NCBI GenBank assembly: GCA_017983695.1
Contig: JAGOAX010000002.1
Span: 248,001-312,000, forward strand
Source of the DNA: Ferruginibacter sp.
GTDB taxonomy: Bacteria; Bacteroidota; Bacteroidia; Chitinophagales; Chitinophagaceae
Direction: 5' to 3'
DNA: 64,000 nucleotides
Shown: positions 32,826-42,937 of the stretch, in pieces
How positions within the stretch are numbered: position 1 is the first letter of the stretch
Layout of the letters: every line of letters begins with the position of its first letter
Program-made: the position numbers and the translations under genes
The notes under the pieces: generated by a model
What the model was told of the DNA's origin: nothing
The model's input: the letters and a program-made list of their open reading frames with translations, nothing else
Database searches by the model: none

Positions 32826-34631
32826 ATGACACAAAAAGAGTTTTCCGTAATTGCTCACACAATACCAATACAACCCGGCATCTATAAATATTATAATGCC
32901 GAAAATGAATTGTTGTACGTGGGAAAAGCCAAGCACCTTCGCAAAAGAGTAAGCTCCTATTTTTCCAAAACCTTTACCAGTTACAAAACTCATGAACTGG
33001 TACAACGCATTCATCATATAGAATTTACTATAGTAAACAATGAGCAGGATGCCTTTCTTTTAGAAAACACATTAATCAAAGAATTTCAGCCAAAATTTAA
33101 CATCAATCTTAAAGACGATAAAACCTATCCCTATATTGTTATCAAAAAAGAACCTTTCCCCAGGGTATTTTTTACAAGAAGAAAAATAAGTGACGGCTCT
33201 ACGTATTTCGGTCCTTACACTTCTGTAAATAAAGTAAAAGAGTTACTGGACTTTATAAAAGAAAACATTTTATTACGTACCTGTAAACTCAACTTAACCG
33301 AAAAAAATATTAACAAAGGGAAGTTTAAAGTTTGCTTAGAGTATCATTTAGGAAATTGTAAAGGCCCGTGTGAGGGTTTACAAACTATTGAAGATTATAA
33401 TGAAGAGTTGAATCAATTAGCTAATCTTTTAAAAGGAAACCTTTCTTCAGTAATACAGCATTTTAAAAAAGAAATAAAAGATCATTCTGAAAAACTGGAA
33501 TTTGAAAAAGCTGCTATCTACCAGAAAAAAATTGAACACCTGCAAAATTATCAATCAAAATCAACTGTCGTAAATACTAATATAGGAACTGTAGATGTAT
33601 TTTCCATACTGAAAGATGGGGATATTGCCTATGTAAATTATTTAGCGGTAAGTAATGGTACAATTGTACAAACCAAAACCATTACGCTTGAAAAAAGATT
33701 GGATGAAAGTGAAGCAGAAGTATTAGCATTTGGCATTGCGCAATTACGTGCTGTTTTTGCAAGCAGTACAAAAGAAATTATTATACCCTTTGAAATTGAT
33801 TACCCTGAACCAGAGATTAAAATAACCGTTCCAAAAGGAGGAGACCGGAAAAAATTATTAGAGCTTTCGGAAAAGAATGTAAACTACTTTAAGGAAGACC
33901 TGAAACGAAAAAAAATGCTGAACCTGGAAGAAAAGACAACAGGTGAGAAGCTACAGGTATTGAGCCAGCTGCAGAAAGACCTGCAATTACCAAACCTGCC
34001 AATACATATTGAATGTTTTGACAACTCCAATTTCCAGGGAAGTTACCCGGTATCGGCAATGGTATGTTTTAAAAATGGCCAACCGGCTAAAGCGGAGTAC
34101 AGAAGATATAAAGTAAAAACTGTTACCGGCATAAATGACTTTGCATCAATGAAAGAAGTTGTTTACCGGCGTTACAAACGCCTTTTAAATGAAAACCAGC
34201 TATTGCCACAGTTAGTTATTATTGATGGGGGTAAGGGCCAACTTAGCGCCGCCATGCAAAGTGTAGCGGATTTAAACTTACCGGCTTCCACTACTGTAGT
34301 GGGGCTTGCAAAAAACGAAGAGGAGATTTTTTTTCCGGGAGATACACAATCGATAAAATTACCCTGGGATAGTGAAAGCCTTAAATTAATACGCCGCATA
34401 AGGGATGAAGTACACAATCATGGCATTACCTTTCATCGTAATTTAAGAAGCAAGGGCACTTTTAAAAACGAACTGGAGCAAATAAAGGGAATTGGTGAGG
34501 CAACTGCAGATATCCTTTTAAAACAATTTAAATCGGTTAAAAACATTAAACTTAAGGCTGAGGAAGAACTTGCAGCTGTTATTGGAAAGGCTAAAACCAA
34601 AATCCTTTTAGACTATTTTCGAAACTCCTGA
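32826..34631 (+). CDS. uvrC: Excinuclease ABC subunit C
   Basis: A 601-residue nucleotide-excision-repair endonuclease that makes both cuts around a lesion. Order of parts: a GIY-YIG nuclease domain (GIYKYYNAENELLYVGKAKH), a cysteine-bearing region (CLEYHLGNCKGPCEG), a UVR motif that contacts UvrB (residues about 215-235), the RNase H-like C-terminal nuclease starting at IECFDNSNFQG with the VIIDGGKGQL motif, and a terminal helix-hairpin-helix (IKGIGEATADILL). All parts are complete. A terminator hairpin follows. Confidence 0.97.
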   Translation: MTQKEFSVIAHTIPIQPGIYKYYNAENELLYVGKAKHLRKRVSSYFSKTFTSYKTHELVQRIHHIEFTIVNNEQDAFLLENTLIKEFQPKFNINLKDDKTYPYIVIKKEPFPRVFFTRRKISDGSTYFGPYTSVNKVKELLDFIKENILLRTCKLNLTEKNINKGKFKVCLEYHLGNCKGPCEGLQTIEDYNEELNQLANLLKGNLSSVIQHFKKEIKDHSEKLEFEKAAIYQKKIEHLQNYQSKSTVVNTNIGTVDVFSILKDGDIAYVNYLAVSNGTIVQTKTITLEKRLDESEAEVLAFGIAQLRAVFASSTKEIIIPFEIDYPEPEIKITVPKGGDRKKLLELSEKNVNYFKEDLKRKKMLNLEEKTTGEKLQVLSQLQKDLQLPNLPIHIECFDNSNFQGSYPVSAMVCFKNGQPAKAEYRRYKVKTVTGINDFASMKEVVYRRYKRLLNENQLLPQLVIIDGGKGQLSAAMQSVADLNLPASTTVVGLAKNEEEIFFPGDTQSIKLPWDSESLKLIRRIRDEVHNHGITFHRNLRSKGTFKNELEQIKGIGEATADILLKQFKSVKNIKLKAEEELAAVIGKAKTKILLDYFRNS

Positions 34632-34646
34632 TTCAGAAAAAACTAA

Positions 34647-34680
34647 GGGGCTGGATAGAAATCCTGCCCCGTTTTAAAAT
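34647..34680 (+). terminator. Terminator after uvrC
   Basis: A 10-bp stem (GGGGCTGGAT with ATCCTGCCCC, one mismatch) with an AGAA loop, followed by GTTTTAAAAT. Confidence 0.65.
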
Positions 34681-34813
34681 CCAATATCCTATGAAAAACC
34701 GAAACGAAGATATACAGTGTGTGCAGTATAAACAATACCCTGAAAGTGGTATTTTTCAAATGGTAGGTTACAATTAGCAAATGGCAGCCATATGGCATAT
34801 AATACATAAAATA

Positions 34814-34839
34814 AAAGCCCCCGAATTATCGGGGGCTTT
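34814..34839 (-). terminator. Terminator of the gldK-L-M-N operon
   Basis: A perfect 11-bp stem (AAAGCCCCCGA with TCGGGGGCTTT) with an ATTA loop. It lies 24 bp beyond the gldN stop on the minus strand, followed by T-rich sequence in that direction. Confidence 0.85.
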
Positions 34840-34862
34840 CTAAATTTATTATTAATTCTTTA

Positions 34863-35903
34863 TTAATAACTCCACAAGTCCTGCTCGTAGTTAAATATTT
34901 TTTCTTTTATATTTTCTCCTTCCAGTAACTGAAGAATAGGTTTATCGCCTAAACCGCTGTAATTTTTTATTAACTGGTCATAAGGATTGTCAATGGTACT
35001 TTTAACAATACGTCCGTAGAACATGCGGCTTTCAAATAATTCTTCCCAGCTCATACGGGCTCCAAAGTTTTTACCATTATACACTTCATATTTGGCAAAT
35101 ATTGGCCTCATATCAGGATAGTAAACCCAGAATAATTCAGTTTCTCCAAGATTTATACCTTGTGAATTGATAACATTCATAACCGGGGCAATACCTAATA
35201 TTCTCCAGAACAAACGGGAACTTTCTTTATCAAAGATTACTTCTTCCTTTACGTGAAATTTGTAAATAGAATCAAGGTTAATTTCTCTCGGAGTCATTTT
35301 AACACCTATTTCATTACCCAATGAGTCAAATATCTTTACCGGTATTGGATCTCCTCCAATTGCTTTAACAACTTCTCCTCTTGTCATTGGAGTGGTAAAT
35401 CTGTCGTCGATATTACTAAACACTGTTACAGCGCTATCTTGTATTGCCTGCAGCAGAATTGAAATGAAACGCTGGTTACCATTATTATCATCGGCAGAGT
35501 AACGGAAAGGAAGGTTTATTTTTTCCCTGATATCAATTTCTCTCCAAACTTTATGGCGAAACAATGCATCGTCAGCCCTAAGATTTTCGTAAGGCAGCGG
35601 GGTCCTGTCCCTTAAACTTGAAGTTTCAACTGCTTCATCCGGACGCAATGACTTCTTTACCATTTTAATGGGAATACTATCATTAACAACGACAGGAGCA
35701 GCAACTGCAACTACGTTTTTAACAGTATCTGTAACTGCAACAGTTGGTTTTATTTTTGCCTTTGTTTTTCCCTTTGCAGTTTTACTAGTAGAGGCACGCT
35801 TGGTGCTTTTTCTTGGAGCTGCTTTCTTTTGGGCATCTGCCGCATTAACAAATATGCCAAGGCATATTGCCAATAAAAGAAATTTTACAAAACTTTTTTT
35901 CAT
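34863..35903 (-). CDS. gldN: Type IX secretion/gliding protein GldN
   Basis: A 346-residue periplasmic protein with a signal peptide (about 1-24) and a Lys/Ala/Thr-rich segment up to about residue 85. The conserved GldN domain (about 105-346) includes FRHKVWREIDIREKINLPF, then YYPDMRPIFAKYEVYN and SWEELFESRMFYGRI. GldN forms, with the lipoprotein GldK, the periplasmic rings of the type IX secretion system at the outer membrane. It is the last gene of gldK-L-M-N, 21 bp after gldM, and a strong terminator follows. Confidence 0.95.
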   Translation of the reverse strand: MKKSFVKFLLLAICLGIFVNAADAQKKAAPRKSTKRASTSKTAKGKTKAKIKPTVAVTDTVKNVVAVAAPVVVNDSIPIKMVKKSLRPDEAVETSSLRDRTPLPYENLRADDALFRHKVWREIDIREKINLPFRYSADDNNGNQRFISILLQAIQDSAVTVFSNIDDRFTTPMTRGEVVKAIGGDPIPVKIFDSLGNEIGVKMTPREINLDSIYKFHVKEEVIFDKESSRLFWRILGIAPVMNVINSQGINLGETELFWVYYPDMRPIFAKYEVYNGKNFGARMSWEELFESRMFYGRIVKSTIDNPYDQLIKNYSGLGDKPILQLLEGENIKEKIFNYEQDLWSY

Positions 35904-35924
35904 ATTGTGTAAATTAAAATACTA

Positions 35925-37445
35925 TTAATACAGAGCGAAAGATTTTCCTTCAATTACTCTTACGCCATCAGGCCCGTTAACTTTTATATTATCGAAAGTA
36001 ATTACCGAACCAGGACCACAACGCTTAACATAAGCGTCAAGGGAAGCTAAACTATTACCAGTTATTGACGATGTAACAACATTAGGGAAATTAGCTCCTG
36101 AAAAATATACAGTTGCACTTACCACTGAATAACGAACATCATAAATAAAATCTGGTCCCATATCTGCCCTGCAGAATTGCTGTCCTTTAAAATCTACTGA
36201 TGGCATCCTTGGTTTACCGGAACCTACCATAAATGAAGGCTCTGGAATTCTTTTTATTCTGAATGTTTTAACCAATGGTTGACTACCCTGCGGAGATACT
36301 GTTATAGAACATTCGCCTGAACCAGATACAGAAACTGTTCTGCTTGCTCCGGAACCATTGATTTTACAGTTATTACCAGTTACCCCGGTTTTTTCCATAC
36401 CAGTTGGTGATCCTATTGTGATTGGATTATCCAATCCAACATAAAAAACATTCATTTTATCAAGAGATATTGCTGCACTGCTAGGTTGCCCTACACTATA
36501 TGGGATATCTTTTTCAACGGTACCATCAGTACCATCTGGCTTTTTGAAATTAATCTTAACACGAACTGAACCAGAACCTGATACTTTAAATGTATTAGTT
36601 ACAACACCCTCTGCATCTGCCTGCTTGGTAACTCCATTAATTGTAATTGTTGGATTTGCAGCACTACTGAAAGAACCGATACCAGCTGTTACTGTCATAT
36701 CTTCTCCAGGCATTAAATAAGTTGAGCTTGTACCAATAATTGGTTTAAACTGATCATATACATATTCTACTGCACCAACTTTACTTTGGCAATAACTTAC
36801 CACCTGGCTTTCAGCATTTTTAATATTGTTTTGAAACTTACTTAACATTGTCAATGCTGCTACGGTTGGTGTCATGTGAAAATAACCGGTAGTGAAGTCT
36901 TTTTCTTTGCCATCCCTTCCAACTACTGGTGACAGGTCAACAGGGAAATTTTTTGAAAATTTTGCATCAATCTCCTTATCAATACCTAAAACATTCTTTT
37001 TATAATCCAGCAAGGCTTGTTCTAATTTTTTACCTTCGCCGTTGGTTTCAAATATCCGTGTAGAGGCATCCAAATTATCTTCTTTAAAATCTTCAACCTG
37101 CTTGCCATCTTTAGTAACAATTTTTAAGCCAGCTCCTTCTTTTAATTTTACTTTAAGGCCTTCGATATAATCATTTAAAGTTTTTGTGTAACCAATTACC
37201 TTGTCAGCATTTGGCTGCCATACTTTTGCCTGCTCTGCAGTTTTAGCTTCTGTCATTTGTTTTGTTAATGACTGAAAAGTAGCATTTGTAGATGTGCTAA
37301 GGCTGCCGTTTGATCCTTGCAGACTTTTGTCAACTGTTTTAAACGCCTCAATTACTTCGTTTGAAACGTTCAGCGCCAAAATAGCTGTCAACACCAAATA
37401 CATAATGTTGATCATCTTTTGCCGGGGCTCTTTAGGTAAAGCCAT
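35925..37445 (-). CDS. gldM: Type IX secretion/gliding motor protein GldM
   Basis: A 506-residue inner-membrane protein with one N-terminal helix (about 13-30, INIMYLVLTAILALNVSN) and a long periplasmic part made of several domains. The conserved arginine just before the helix (Arg8 in KEPRQKM) corresponds to the residue reported to pair with a GldL glutamate in the proton-driven motor. The periplasmic domains reach the GldK/GldN ring. Length agrees with the family. It is separated from gldL by 137 bp containing a GTTTGTGGTT-like repeat. Confidence 0.96.
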   Translation of the reverse strand: MALPKEPRQKMINIMYLVLTAILALNVSNEVIEAFKTVDKSLQGSNGSLSTSTNATFQSLTKQMTEAKTAEQAKVWQPNADKVIGYTKTLNDYIEGLKVKLKEGAGLKIVTKDGKQVEDFKEDNLDASTRIFETNGEGKKLEQALLDYKKNVLGIDKEIDAKFSKNFPVDLSPVVGRDGKEKDFTTGYFHMTPTVAALTMLSKFQNNIKNAESQVVSYCQSKVGAVEYVYDQFKPIIGTSSTYLMPGEDMTVTAGIGSFSSAANPTITINGVTKQADAEGVVTNTFKVSGSGSVRVKINFKKPDGTDGTVEKDIPYSVGQPSSAAISLDKMNVFYVGLDNPITIGSPTGMEKTGVTGNNCKINGSGASRTVSVSGSGECSITVSPQGSQPLVKTFRIKRIPEPSFMVGSGKPRMPSVDFKGQQFCRADMGPDFIYDVRYSVVSATVYFSGANFPNVVTSSITGNSLASLDAYVKRCGPGSVITFDNIKVNGPDGVRVIEGKSFALY

Positions 37446-37493
37446 AATATTTTAAATTTACGGTTGTTTAATTTAATTGTTTTCTATTAGATT

Positions 37494-37577
37494 GGGGGTT
37501 TATAAGTTTAGGGGTTAGGAGTTAGAGCTTTAGTTAAAACACTCTGTTTCCAAAAACCAAAAACTACAAACCGTAAA
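37494..37577. repeat. Weak GTTTGTGGTT-type inverted repeat between gldL and gldM
   Basis: The left half has GTTTATAAGTTTAGGGGTTAG and the right half AACTACAAACCGTAAAC. The arms are only loosely complementary. They resemble the clearer copies at 14638 and 48053 and are likely a decayed relative. Confidence 0.4.
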
Positions 37578-37582
37578 CGTTA

Positions 37583-38341
37583 TTATCTGCCCTGCATTGC
37601 ACTTAGCATATTGCCATATACCGAGTTTAATTTGCCCAGATTATTTGCCAATGCACCAATTTGCTCTTTAGCTTTAGTTGCATCATCCACACTTGCCATC
37701 ATAGTAGCACTGGCTTCATTTAATTTACCATAGAAATTGTTTAAGGATTTCAAGTGGTTGTTGGCTTCTTTTAATTCAAGTTCGTAAATAGTATTTAAAG
37801 AACTCAGGTTTTTAGTTAACCCCTGTACCTGCTCGTGAAAACCTTTTGCAGATTCTGAAGCAGTGTTAAATGAAGACATTGTATTTGCACTGGCAGTAAA
37901 TGCTGCACTCATGCTTCCAATAGCTGTTGTTGCTTCTTTTGTTTTAGCACCAAAATCGCTGGTGCTTTTTACCACATCACTAACGTCGGCAATATTGGCT
38001 ACAGTACCTTGTAATTTATTAAAGCTTTCGCCTAATTTCTTTAAGTTAGAAGGATTGATCTCTGCTTCCTGCATCATTTTATCCATAGATAATAATGGAT
38101 TGGTGCCGGCTACCGCTACTGCAGCAATATCATCATCTTCTTCATGGTGTTTAGGTTTCATCCACTCAATTGCAGCGTATACAAGAAAGATGGCAGTCTC
38201 TGTCCACATACCAACTGTTAATAAAGTGTCAGCATAAGACTGGTGTGTAATTTTAGCCCATGCGGCAAATATAATTACGGCAGCTCCTGCGCTTACCAAT
38301 ACATCAATCAGAGTTAAAAAGGTTCTTTTTCTGTGAGCCAT
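37583..38341 (-). CDS. gldL: Type IX secretion/gliding motor protein GldL
   Basis: A 252-residue inner-membrane protein with two helices (about 10-28 and 38-60) and a long cytoplasmic coiled tail. Glu48 (MWTETAIFLVYA) and Glu59 (AAIEWMKP) in helix 2 correspond to the acidic residues of the proton path described in Flavobacterium GldL. With GldM it forms the motor that powers type IX secretion and gliding. The tail is rich in Ala, Asn and Ser and predicted to be helical. It follows gldK after 130 bp holding a short hairpin. Confidence 0.96.
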   Translation of the reverse strand: MAHRKRTFLTLIDVLVSAGAAVIIFAAWAKITHQSYADTLLTVGMWTETAIFLVYAAIEWMKPKHHEEDDDIAAVAVAGTNPLLSMDKMMQEAEINPSNLKKLGESFNKLQGTVANIADVSDVVKSTSDFGAKTKEATTAIGSMSAAFTASANTMSSFNTASESAKGFHEQVQGLTKNLSSLNTIYELELKEANNHLKSLNNFYGKLNEASATMMASVDDATKAKEQIGALANNLGKLNSVYGNMLSAMQGR

Positions 38342-38414
38342 GGTTGTAAAATTTTAAATTGTTTTAACTGGGGGTTGTTTATTATAGTTTGAATTACACA
38401 AAAGTTAACGACAA

Positions 38415-38438
38415 GCCCGTAATTTTAGTATCACGGGC
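38415..38438 (-). other. Hairpin between gldK and gldL
   Basis: GCCCGT and ACGGGC form a 6-bp stem around 12 bases, within the 130-bp gap of the gldK-L-M-N operon. No T-run follows on the minus strand, so it is more likely an mRNA processing or stability hairpin than a terminator. Confidence 0.35.
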
Positions 38439-38471
38439 AGTCTCTAATAAGTTTTTAATTTTGGAAATGTT

Positions 38472-39770
38472 TTATTTTTTGCCTTTTTTGGGTGCCGGTG
38501 GCAAATCAATCACACAACGGAATCCGATATAGGATTTTGCAGTATCCTGGTATTCGTAGCTACGTGTACCGCATCTTAATAATGCACCTACATCTTTCCA
38601 GCTGCCGCCACGTAATACTTTACGCTTGTCACGTGGTTTGTCTGTTTCTTTAGCGTTATATCTGATATCCGGGTTTAAATCATGTTGAAAATTATAAGCA
38701 CCTTCATAATATAAAGAAGAAGTCCATTCTGCAACATTACCAGCCATGTTATACAAACCGAAATCGTTTGGCCAGTAAGCATCAGCTCTTACTGTATATA
38801 AACCGCCATCTTCTGGGTAATTACCACGGCCTGGTTTAAAGTTGGCCAACAAACAGCCTTTTTTATTTCTAAGATAATAACCTCCCCATGGATAAGCAGC
38901 CTGAGATCTTCCGCCACGAGCTGCATATTCCCATTGTGCTTCTGTAGGTAAACGAAAATCAGATTCAGGAGTTCTTTTCTTTCCTTCAAGGAAGGCATTC
39001 AAATAATGTGTTCTCCATTCGCAAAATGCTGTAGCCTGTTTCCAGCTAACACCTACTACTGGATAATTTCCAAATGCAGGGTGGCTGTAATATTGTTTTG
39101 CCATTGGCTCATTATAAGAGTATGAGAAATCCCTGATCCAGCAAAGTGTATCAGGATATATCTTTATTGCCTTTTTAATGATGAATTTAGAACGTGGAAT
39201 GTTTATATCCCTGTTTTGAGCAGCGGCTTTATAATCAAAAACCTCTGATTGATACTCTAATTTATTGGCGTCAATCTCTTTTTTGCCAAAAATGCGGTTA
39301 TCGGGGGTTAAGATCATCGCATCAATTTTTTCCATTGTCGATTTATCGCCCCATTTAATTGTTTTTATTTTTTTCCAGTCAAGTTCTGTATTTCCATTAG
39401 CCCCCTGTTTTTCAAAGCCCATTAAATGACCAGCGATAGAGTCTTTAACCCAGTTGGTGAACTGGCGGTACTCGTTATTGGTTATTTCTGTGGCATCCAT
39501 CCAGAAACCACTAATAGAAACAGCTTTGTTACGGGCAGTGTAGGCATAGCTTACATCTTCATCGCTTGGGCCCATGTGAAAGGTACCTGGATTAACATAA
39601 ACCATTCCTGGAGGCTTGGGTAAACTCCATCTTGAAGCAGGAGCTACGCCATGTAACTGGCCATCGTTGGGAAGAGACCCACCTTTATTTTTTCCGCCAA
39701 GCATTTTACAGCTCGTTGTAGTAGATATGATAGCTATTACTGCTATCATGTAGAACAACTTGTTCTTCAT
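38472..39770 (-). CDS. gldK: Type IX secretion/gliding lipoprotein GldK
   Basis: A 432-residue lipoprotein (signal ending in STTTSC, lipid-bearing Cys21) with a sulfatase-modifying-factor (SUMF1/FGE)-type domain. Recognisable parts are VNPGTFHMGPSDEDV, WMDATEITNNEYRQF, FRLPTEAQWEYAARGG, NVAEWTSSLYY and VLRGGSWKD. GldK forms the outer-membrane-attached ring with GldN. I chose ATG 39770 because it gives a correct lipoprotein signal; the longer frame to 39827 does not. It is the first gene of gldK-L-M-N and has a -7-like element 25 bp upstream. Confidence 0.96.
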   Translation of the reverse strand: MKNKLFYMIAVIAIISTTTSCKMLGGKNKGGSLPNDGQLHGVAPASRWSLPKPPGMVYVNPGTFHMGPSDEDVSYAYTARNKAVSISGFWMDATEITNNEYRQFTNWVKDSIAGHLMGFEKQGANGNTELDWKKIKTIKWGDKSTMEKIDAMILTPDNRIFGKKEIDANKLEYQSEVFDYKAAAQNRDINIPRSKFIIKKAIKIYPDTLCWIRDFSYSYNEPMAKQYYSHPAFGNYPVVGVSWKQATAFCEWRTHYLNAFLEGKKRTPESDFRLPTEAQWEYAARGGRSQAAYPWGGYYLRNKKGCLLANFKPGRGNYPEDGGLYTVRADAYWPNDFGLYNMAGNVAEWTSSLYYEGAYNFQHDLNPDIRYNAKETDKPRDKRKVLRGGSWKDVGALLRCGTRSYEYQDTAKSYIGFRCVIDLPPAPKKGKK

Positions 39771-39795
39771 TGTTTTTAACTTTGAGGGTGATGAG

Positions 39796-39803
39796 CAAAT
39801 GTA
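39796..39803 (-). promoter_or_regulatory. Putative -7 promoter element of the gldK operon
   Basis: On the minus strand it reads TACATTTG, fitting TAnnTTTG, and would start transcription about 20 bases before the gldK ATG. The upstream TTTG element is not clear. Confidence 0.4.
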
Positions 39804-39910
39804 ATGATTATTTTGAATTAACTTCATTTTGTGCCCGTTTCTCGGATTAATTTTTTGGTTAAAATGTAGTCCTGAAATTGATAAACGAAAGAAAAATTCA
39901 ATTATTGTGA

Positions 39911-41983
39911 TTACGTTTCTATTTTTATTCCCGCTTTCATTTGCCGCATTAGTTTCTCTACACTGTTAACGGGTGCATTGCAGCTATATTGCCTGCACCA
40001 GTAAATAAGGGTTTCATTGCACGGGTTTTTACCTTTTAACATTGGAAAATTACTATTCCCGCCGGTTCCGCTTTGTAGAATTACTTCTGGTAAATACTTT
40101 AAAAGCAGTTCATTTCGCAAGGCCGGAAAATTATTGCCAACAACAACCAGCTCATTTATTCCAAACGTATGTTTTAGCAATAAAGATGCCCAAATTGCAA
40201 AAGAAGTTGGGTGTCGCAAAATTGCAGGTGCCAATGCGTTGGTTATTTTATCGGCAATCTGGTGCCAAACCGCATTATCAAAAACTACAGACAGGTAATA
40301 CAGGTTTTCTGCCATAATGCTGTTGCCTGAGGGTGTAGCTCCGTCATACACTTCTTTTTTACGTAAAACAATATCCTGTTGGTTTTTATGGGTAAAGAAA
40401 AAGTAACCGGTAGTGTCATCCATAAAATTATCAATTACAAATTGGGTTATCTCTTTTGCAAAATCAAGGTATTTTACGTTTGATGTAATTTCCTGCAACT
40501 TAATACAGGCCTGAATAAGGCATGCATAATCGTCTAAAAAAGCAGGGTATTTGGCAGAGCCTTGTTTGTAAGTATGAAAGCATTCAAAGCTGTCGTCATT
40601 GTTCTTAAAAGCTTTAAAAACAAATTCCATTGTTGTTTCGGCAAGCACTCTGTAATTATCCTCGCCTAAAGCGGCGGCGGCTTTACAAAGAGCGGTTACC
40701 ATTAAAGCATTCCACCCCAATAAAATTTTATCATCCGTAATTGGACGGATGCGTTTACTGCGCTGGCTTAATAATTTTTGCAGGCAATTTTTTAATGTAG
40801 TTTCCAGATCGGCTGTAGCAATTCCTTTTTCTGCAGCAAAAATTTCAATAGTTTTTAGAATACGGAGTATGTTTTTCTCTTCCCAATTACCTTTTTCAGT
40901 TACATCATAAAACTCACAAAACACATCTGCATCTGGGCCTAAGAGCTGTTGTATTTCCGCTTTACTCCAAACATAAAACTTCCCTTCTTCCCCTTCGCTA
41001 TCGGCATCCAGAGCAGCATAAAAACCACCTGCCGCATCTGATAATTCCCTTACTGCAAAATCAATTATTTCTCTAATGGCCCGTTCGTATTTTTTTTGCT
41101 TTGTAATTTGATAAGCGTCGCAAAGTATATTCAGGAGTAAAGCATTATCGTACAGCATTTTTTCAAAATGCGGCGCCAGCCATTCGGCATCGGTACTGTA
41201 TCGGGAAAACCCGCCACCAACATGATCATAAATACCACCTTCAAGCATTTTGTTTAACGAGAGAAGTGCCTGGTCTAAAGCAGCCGCATCCCCAGTAAAA
41301 TAATGGTATTGGAAGAGGTATTGAATAGTGAAAGTTTGAGGAAATTTAGGCGCTTTACCAAAGCCTCCCCAAACTGTATCGGCCTGTTTTAAGATATTTT
41401 CTGCTATCAGTTTGCAATTTTCTTTTGTGAAAATATTGTTGTTTGCAGGTGCTGCTATATTGCCAAAATTATTTGATTGCTGTATATGTGCAAGAAGATT
41501 TTCTGCCTGCGATTCTATTTCATTTTTCCTTTCGTTCCAGGCTTTAGTTATGCCATGTAAAGTTTCTGTCCACGATGCCCGGTTATATGCATTAACTGGC
41601 GGAAAGTAAGTGCCTCCATAAAAAGGCTTTGCTTCCGGAGTTAAAAAAACATTCAATGGCCATCCCCCGCTTCCGGTCATAGCCTGCACGGCATCCATAT
41701 AAATATGGTCCAGGTCTGGCCGCTCTTCCCTGTCAATTTTAATATTGATGAAATTTTCATTCATTTGTTTGGCCACTGCTTCGTTTTCAAAACTTTCTTT
41801 TTCCATTACATGACACCAATGGCAGGCAGCATAACCAATGCTTACCAGTATTACTTTATTTTCGGCTTTAGCTTTTTGCAAAGCCTCATCGCCCCATGGA
41901 TACCAGTTAACCGGGTTATGGGCATGTTGTAAAAGATAAGGACTACTTTCTTTAATTAACCTATTTGTAAAATTGTGAGCCAT
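39911..41983 (-). CDS. YyaL-like thioredoxin-domain protein (DUF255)
   Basis: A 690-residue protein with an N-terminal thioredoxin-like DUF255 domain ([20 protein letters not shown], then [12 protein letters not shown] with Cys54 and Cys57). It is followed by an (alpha/alpha) six-barrel-like region resembling N-acylglucosamine epimerases ([36 protein letters not shown]). The family is widespread and poorly characterised, and redox or sugar-processing roles have been proposed. ATG 41983 matches the family start ([10 protein letters not shown]); an upstream frame to 42025 is an extension without homology. Confidence 0.92.
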   Translation of the reverse strand: MAHNFTNRLIKESSPYLLQHAHNPVNWYPWGDEALQKAKAENKVILVSIGYAACHWCHVMEKESFENEAVAKQMNENFINIKIDREERPDLDHIYMDAVQAMTGSGGWPLNVFLTPEAKPFYGGTYFPPVNAYNRASWTETLHGITKAWNERKNEIESQAENLLAHIQQSNNFGNIAAPANNNIFTKENCKLIAENILKQADTVWGGFGKAPKFPQTFTIQYLFQYHYFTGDAAALDQALLSLNKMLEGGIYDHVGGGFSRYSTDAEWLAPHFEKMLYDNALLLNILCDAYQITKQKKYERAIREIIDFAVRELSDAAGGFYAALDADSEGEEGKFYVWSKAEIQQLLGPDADVFCEFYDVTEKGNWEEKNILRILKTIEIFAAEKGIATADLETTLKNCLQKLLSQRSKRIRPITDDKILLGWNALMVTALCKAAAALGEDNYRVLAETTMEFVFKAFKNNDDSFECFHTYKQGSAKYPAFLDDYACLIQACIKLQEITSNVKYLDFAKEITQFVIDNFMDDTTGYFFFTHKNQQDIVLRKKEVYDGATPSGNSIMAENLYYLSVVFDNAVWHQIADKITNALAPAILRHPTSFAIWASLLLKHTFGINELVVVGNNFPALRNELLLKYLPEVILQSGTGGNSNFPMLKGKNPCNETLIYWCRQYSCNAPVNSVEKLMRQMKAGIKIET

Positions 41984-42072
41984 TTTCAATATTTTAAATT
42001 GCTGTAACCCGTATATGAACTGCAAATATCATTCTAAATATTGTGTTTGTTTACAACAGATATTTAAAACCA

Positions 42073-42097
42073 AAAGCGGCCTTTTTTAAGCCGCTTT
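42073..42097 (-). terminator. Terminator after hemD
   Basis: An 8-bp stem (AAAGCGGC with GCCGCTTT) around 9 bases, 22 bp beyond the hemD stop on the minus strand, followed by T-rich sequence in that direction. Confidence 0.6.
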
Positions 42098-42118
42098 AAA
42101 TTATTTATACAGTAAACT

Positions 42119-42910
42119 TTATTTTTTCTTATAAGTAGAAAGGAATAATTCCAACGCACTAACCATACTCGGCGCTTTTGGCTGTGGCGCCTTTATCTCC
42201 AATATTAAACCAGCTTCCTCAGCTGCCTTAAGTGTATTTGCACCAAAAGCGCCAATCCTGGTACCGTTTTGTTTAAACTTAGGGAAATTTTCCATCAGGC
42301 TTTTAACACCTCCGGGGGTAAAGAAACAGATTACATCATAATTTCTTTCCACCACCTCTTTTATGTCATTACTGATGATCCGGTATAATACAGGGGTTGC
42401 ATAACCACAATTATTTCCTTTTAACCAGTTGGTTATTTCGCTGTCAAAAGATTCCGAACAGGGGTAAAGAAATTTTTCATTATCCTTATGCTTATTAATT
42501 ACATCAAACAGGCTTTTATTGGTACCATCGGCACCATAAAAAACTTTACGCTTTCGGTACAAAATAAATTTTTGTAAATAAAGGGCCACAGCCTCTGTTA
42601 TGCAGAAATATTTGGTATCCTGTGAAATATTGATCTTCATTTCGTGGCAAACCCTGAAAAAATGATCGATGGCATGCCTGCTGGTAAATATTACTGCAGA
42701 GTACTGTGCAATATCTATTTTTTGCTTTCTGAAGTCTTTTGCTATAATGCCTTCCACTACTATAAAAGGATGGAAATCAAGGGTAATACCATGTTTTTTA
42801 GCCAAATCAAAATACGGAGATTTTTCGCCATCCGGTTTAGGTTGGGCTATAAGTATTTTTTTGACTTTATGAACTGGATTATCAGCCTTAGTTGAAGCGT
42901 TTTTAACCAT
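42119..42910 (-). CDS. hemD: Uroporphyrinogen-III synthase
   Basis: A 263-residue protein of the HemD family, which closes hydroxymethylbilane to uroporphyrinogen III in tetrapyrrole synthesis. Family sequence is poorly conserved, but the two-domain layout is visible: ILIAQPKPDGEKSPYFDLAKK at the start, the YSAVIFTSRHAIDHFF strand-helix, and the second-domain FFTPGGVKSLMENFPKF followed by RIGAFGANTLKAAEEAG. The first 16 residues are a polar extension. It lies 27 bp downstream of the DUF4271 gene, the usual Bacteroidota pairing. Confidence 0.85.
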   Translation of the reverse strand: MVKNASTKADNPVHKVKKILIAQPKPDGEKSPYFDLAKKHGITLDFHPFIVVEGIIAKDFRKQKIDIAQYSAVIFTSRHAIDHFFRVCHEMKINISQDTKYFCITEAVALYLQKFILYRKRKVFYGADGTNKSLFDVINKHKDNEKFLYPCSESFDSEITNWLKGNNCGYATPVLYRIISNDIKEVVERNYDVICFFTPGGVKSLMENFPKFKQNGTRIGAFGANTLKAAEEAGLILEIKAPQPKAPSMVSALELFLSTYKKK

Positions 42911-42937
42911 ACTATTTGGGCAAATGGTTTTGCAAAA

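Noticed and set aside
34691..34777. Frame of 28 codons (MKNRNEDIQCVQYK and onward) between uvrC and gldN
   Set aside because: It has no signal, domain or known homologue and lies between two terminators. Chance is the simpler explanation.
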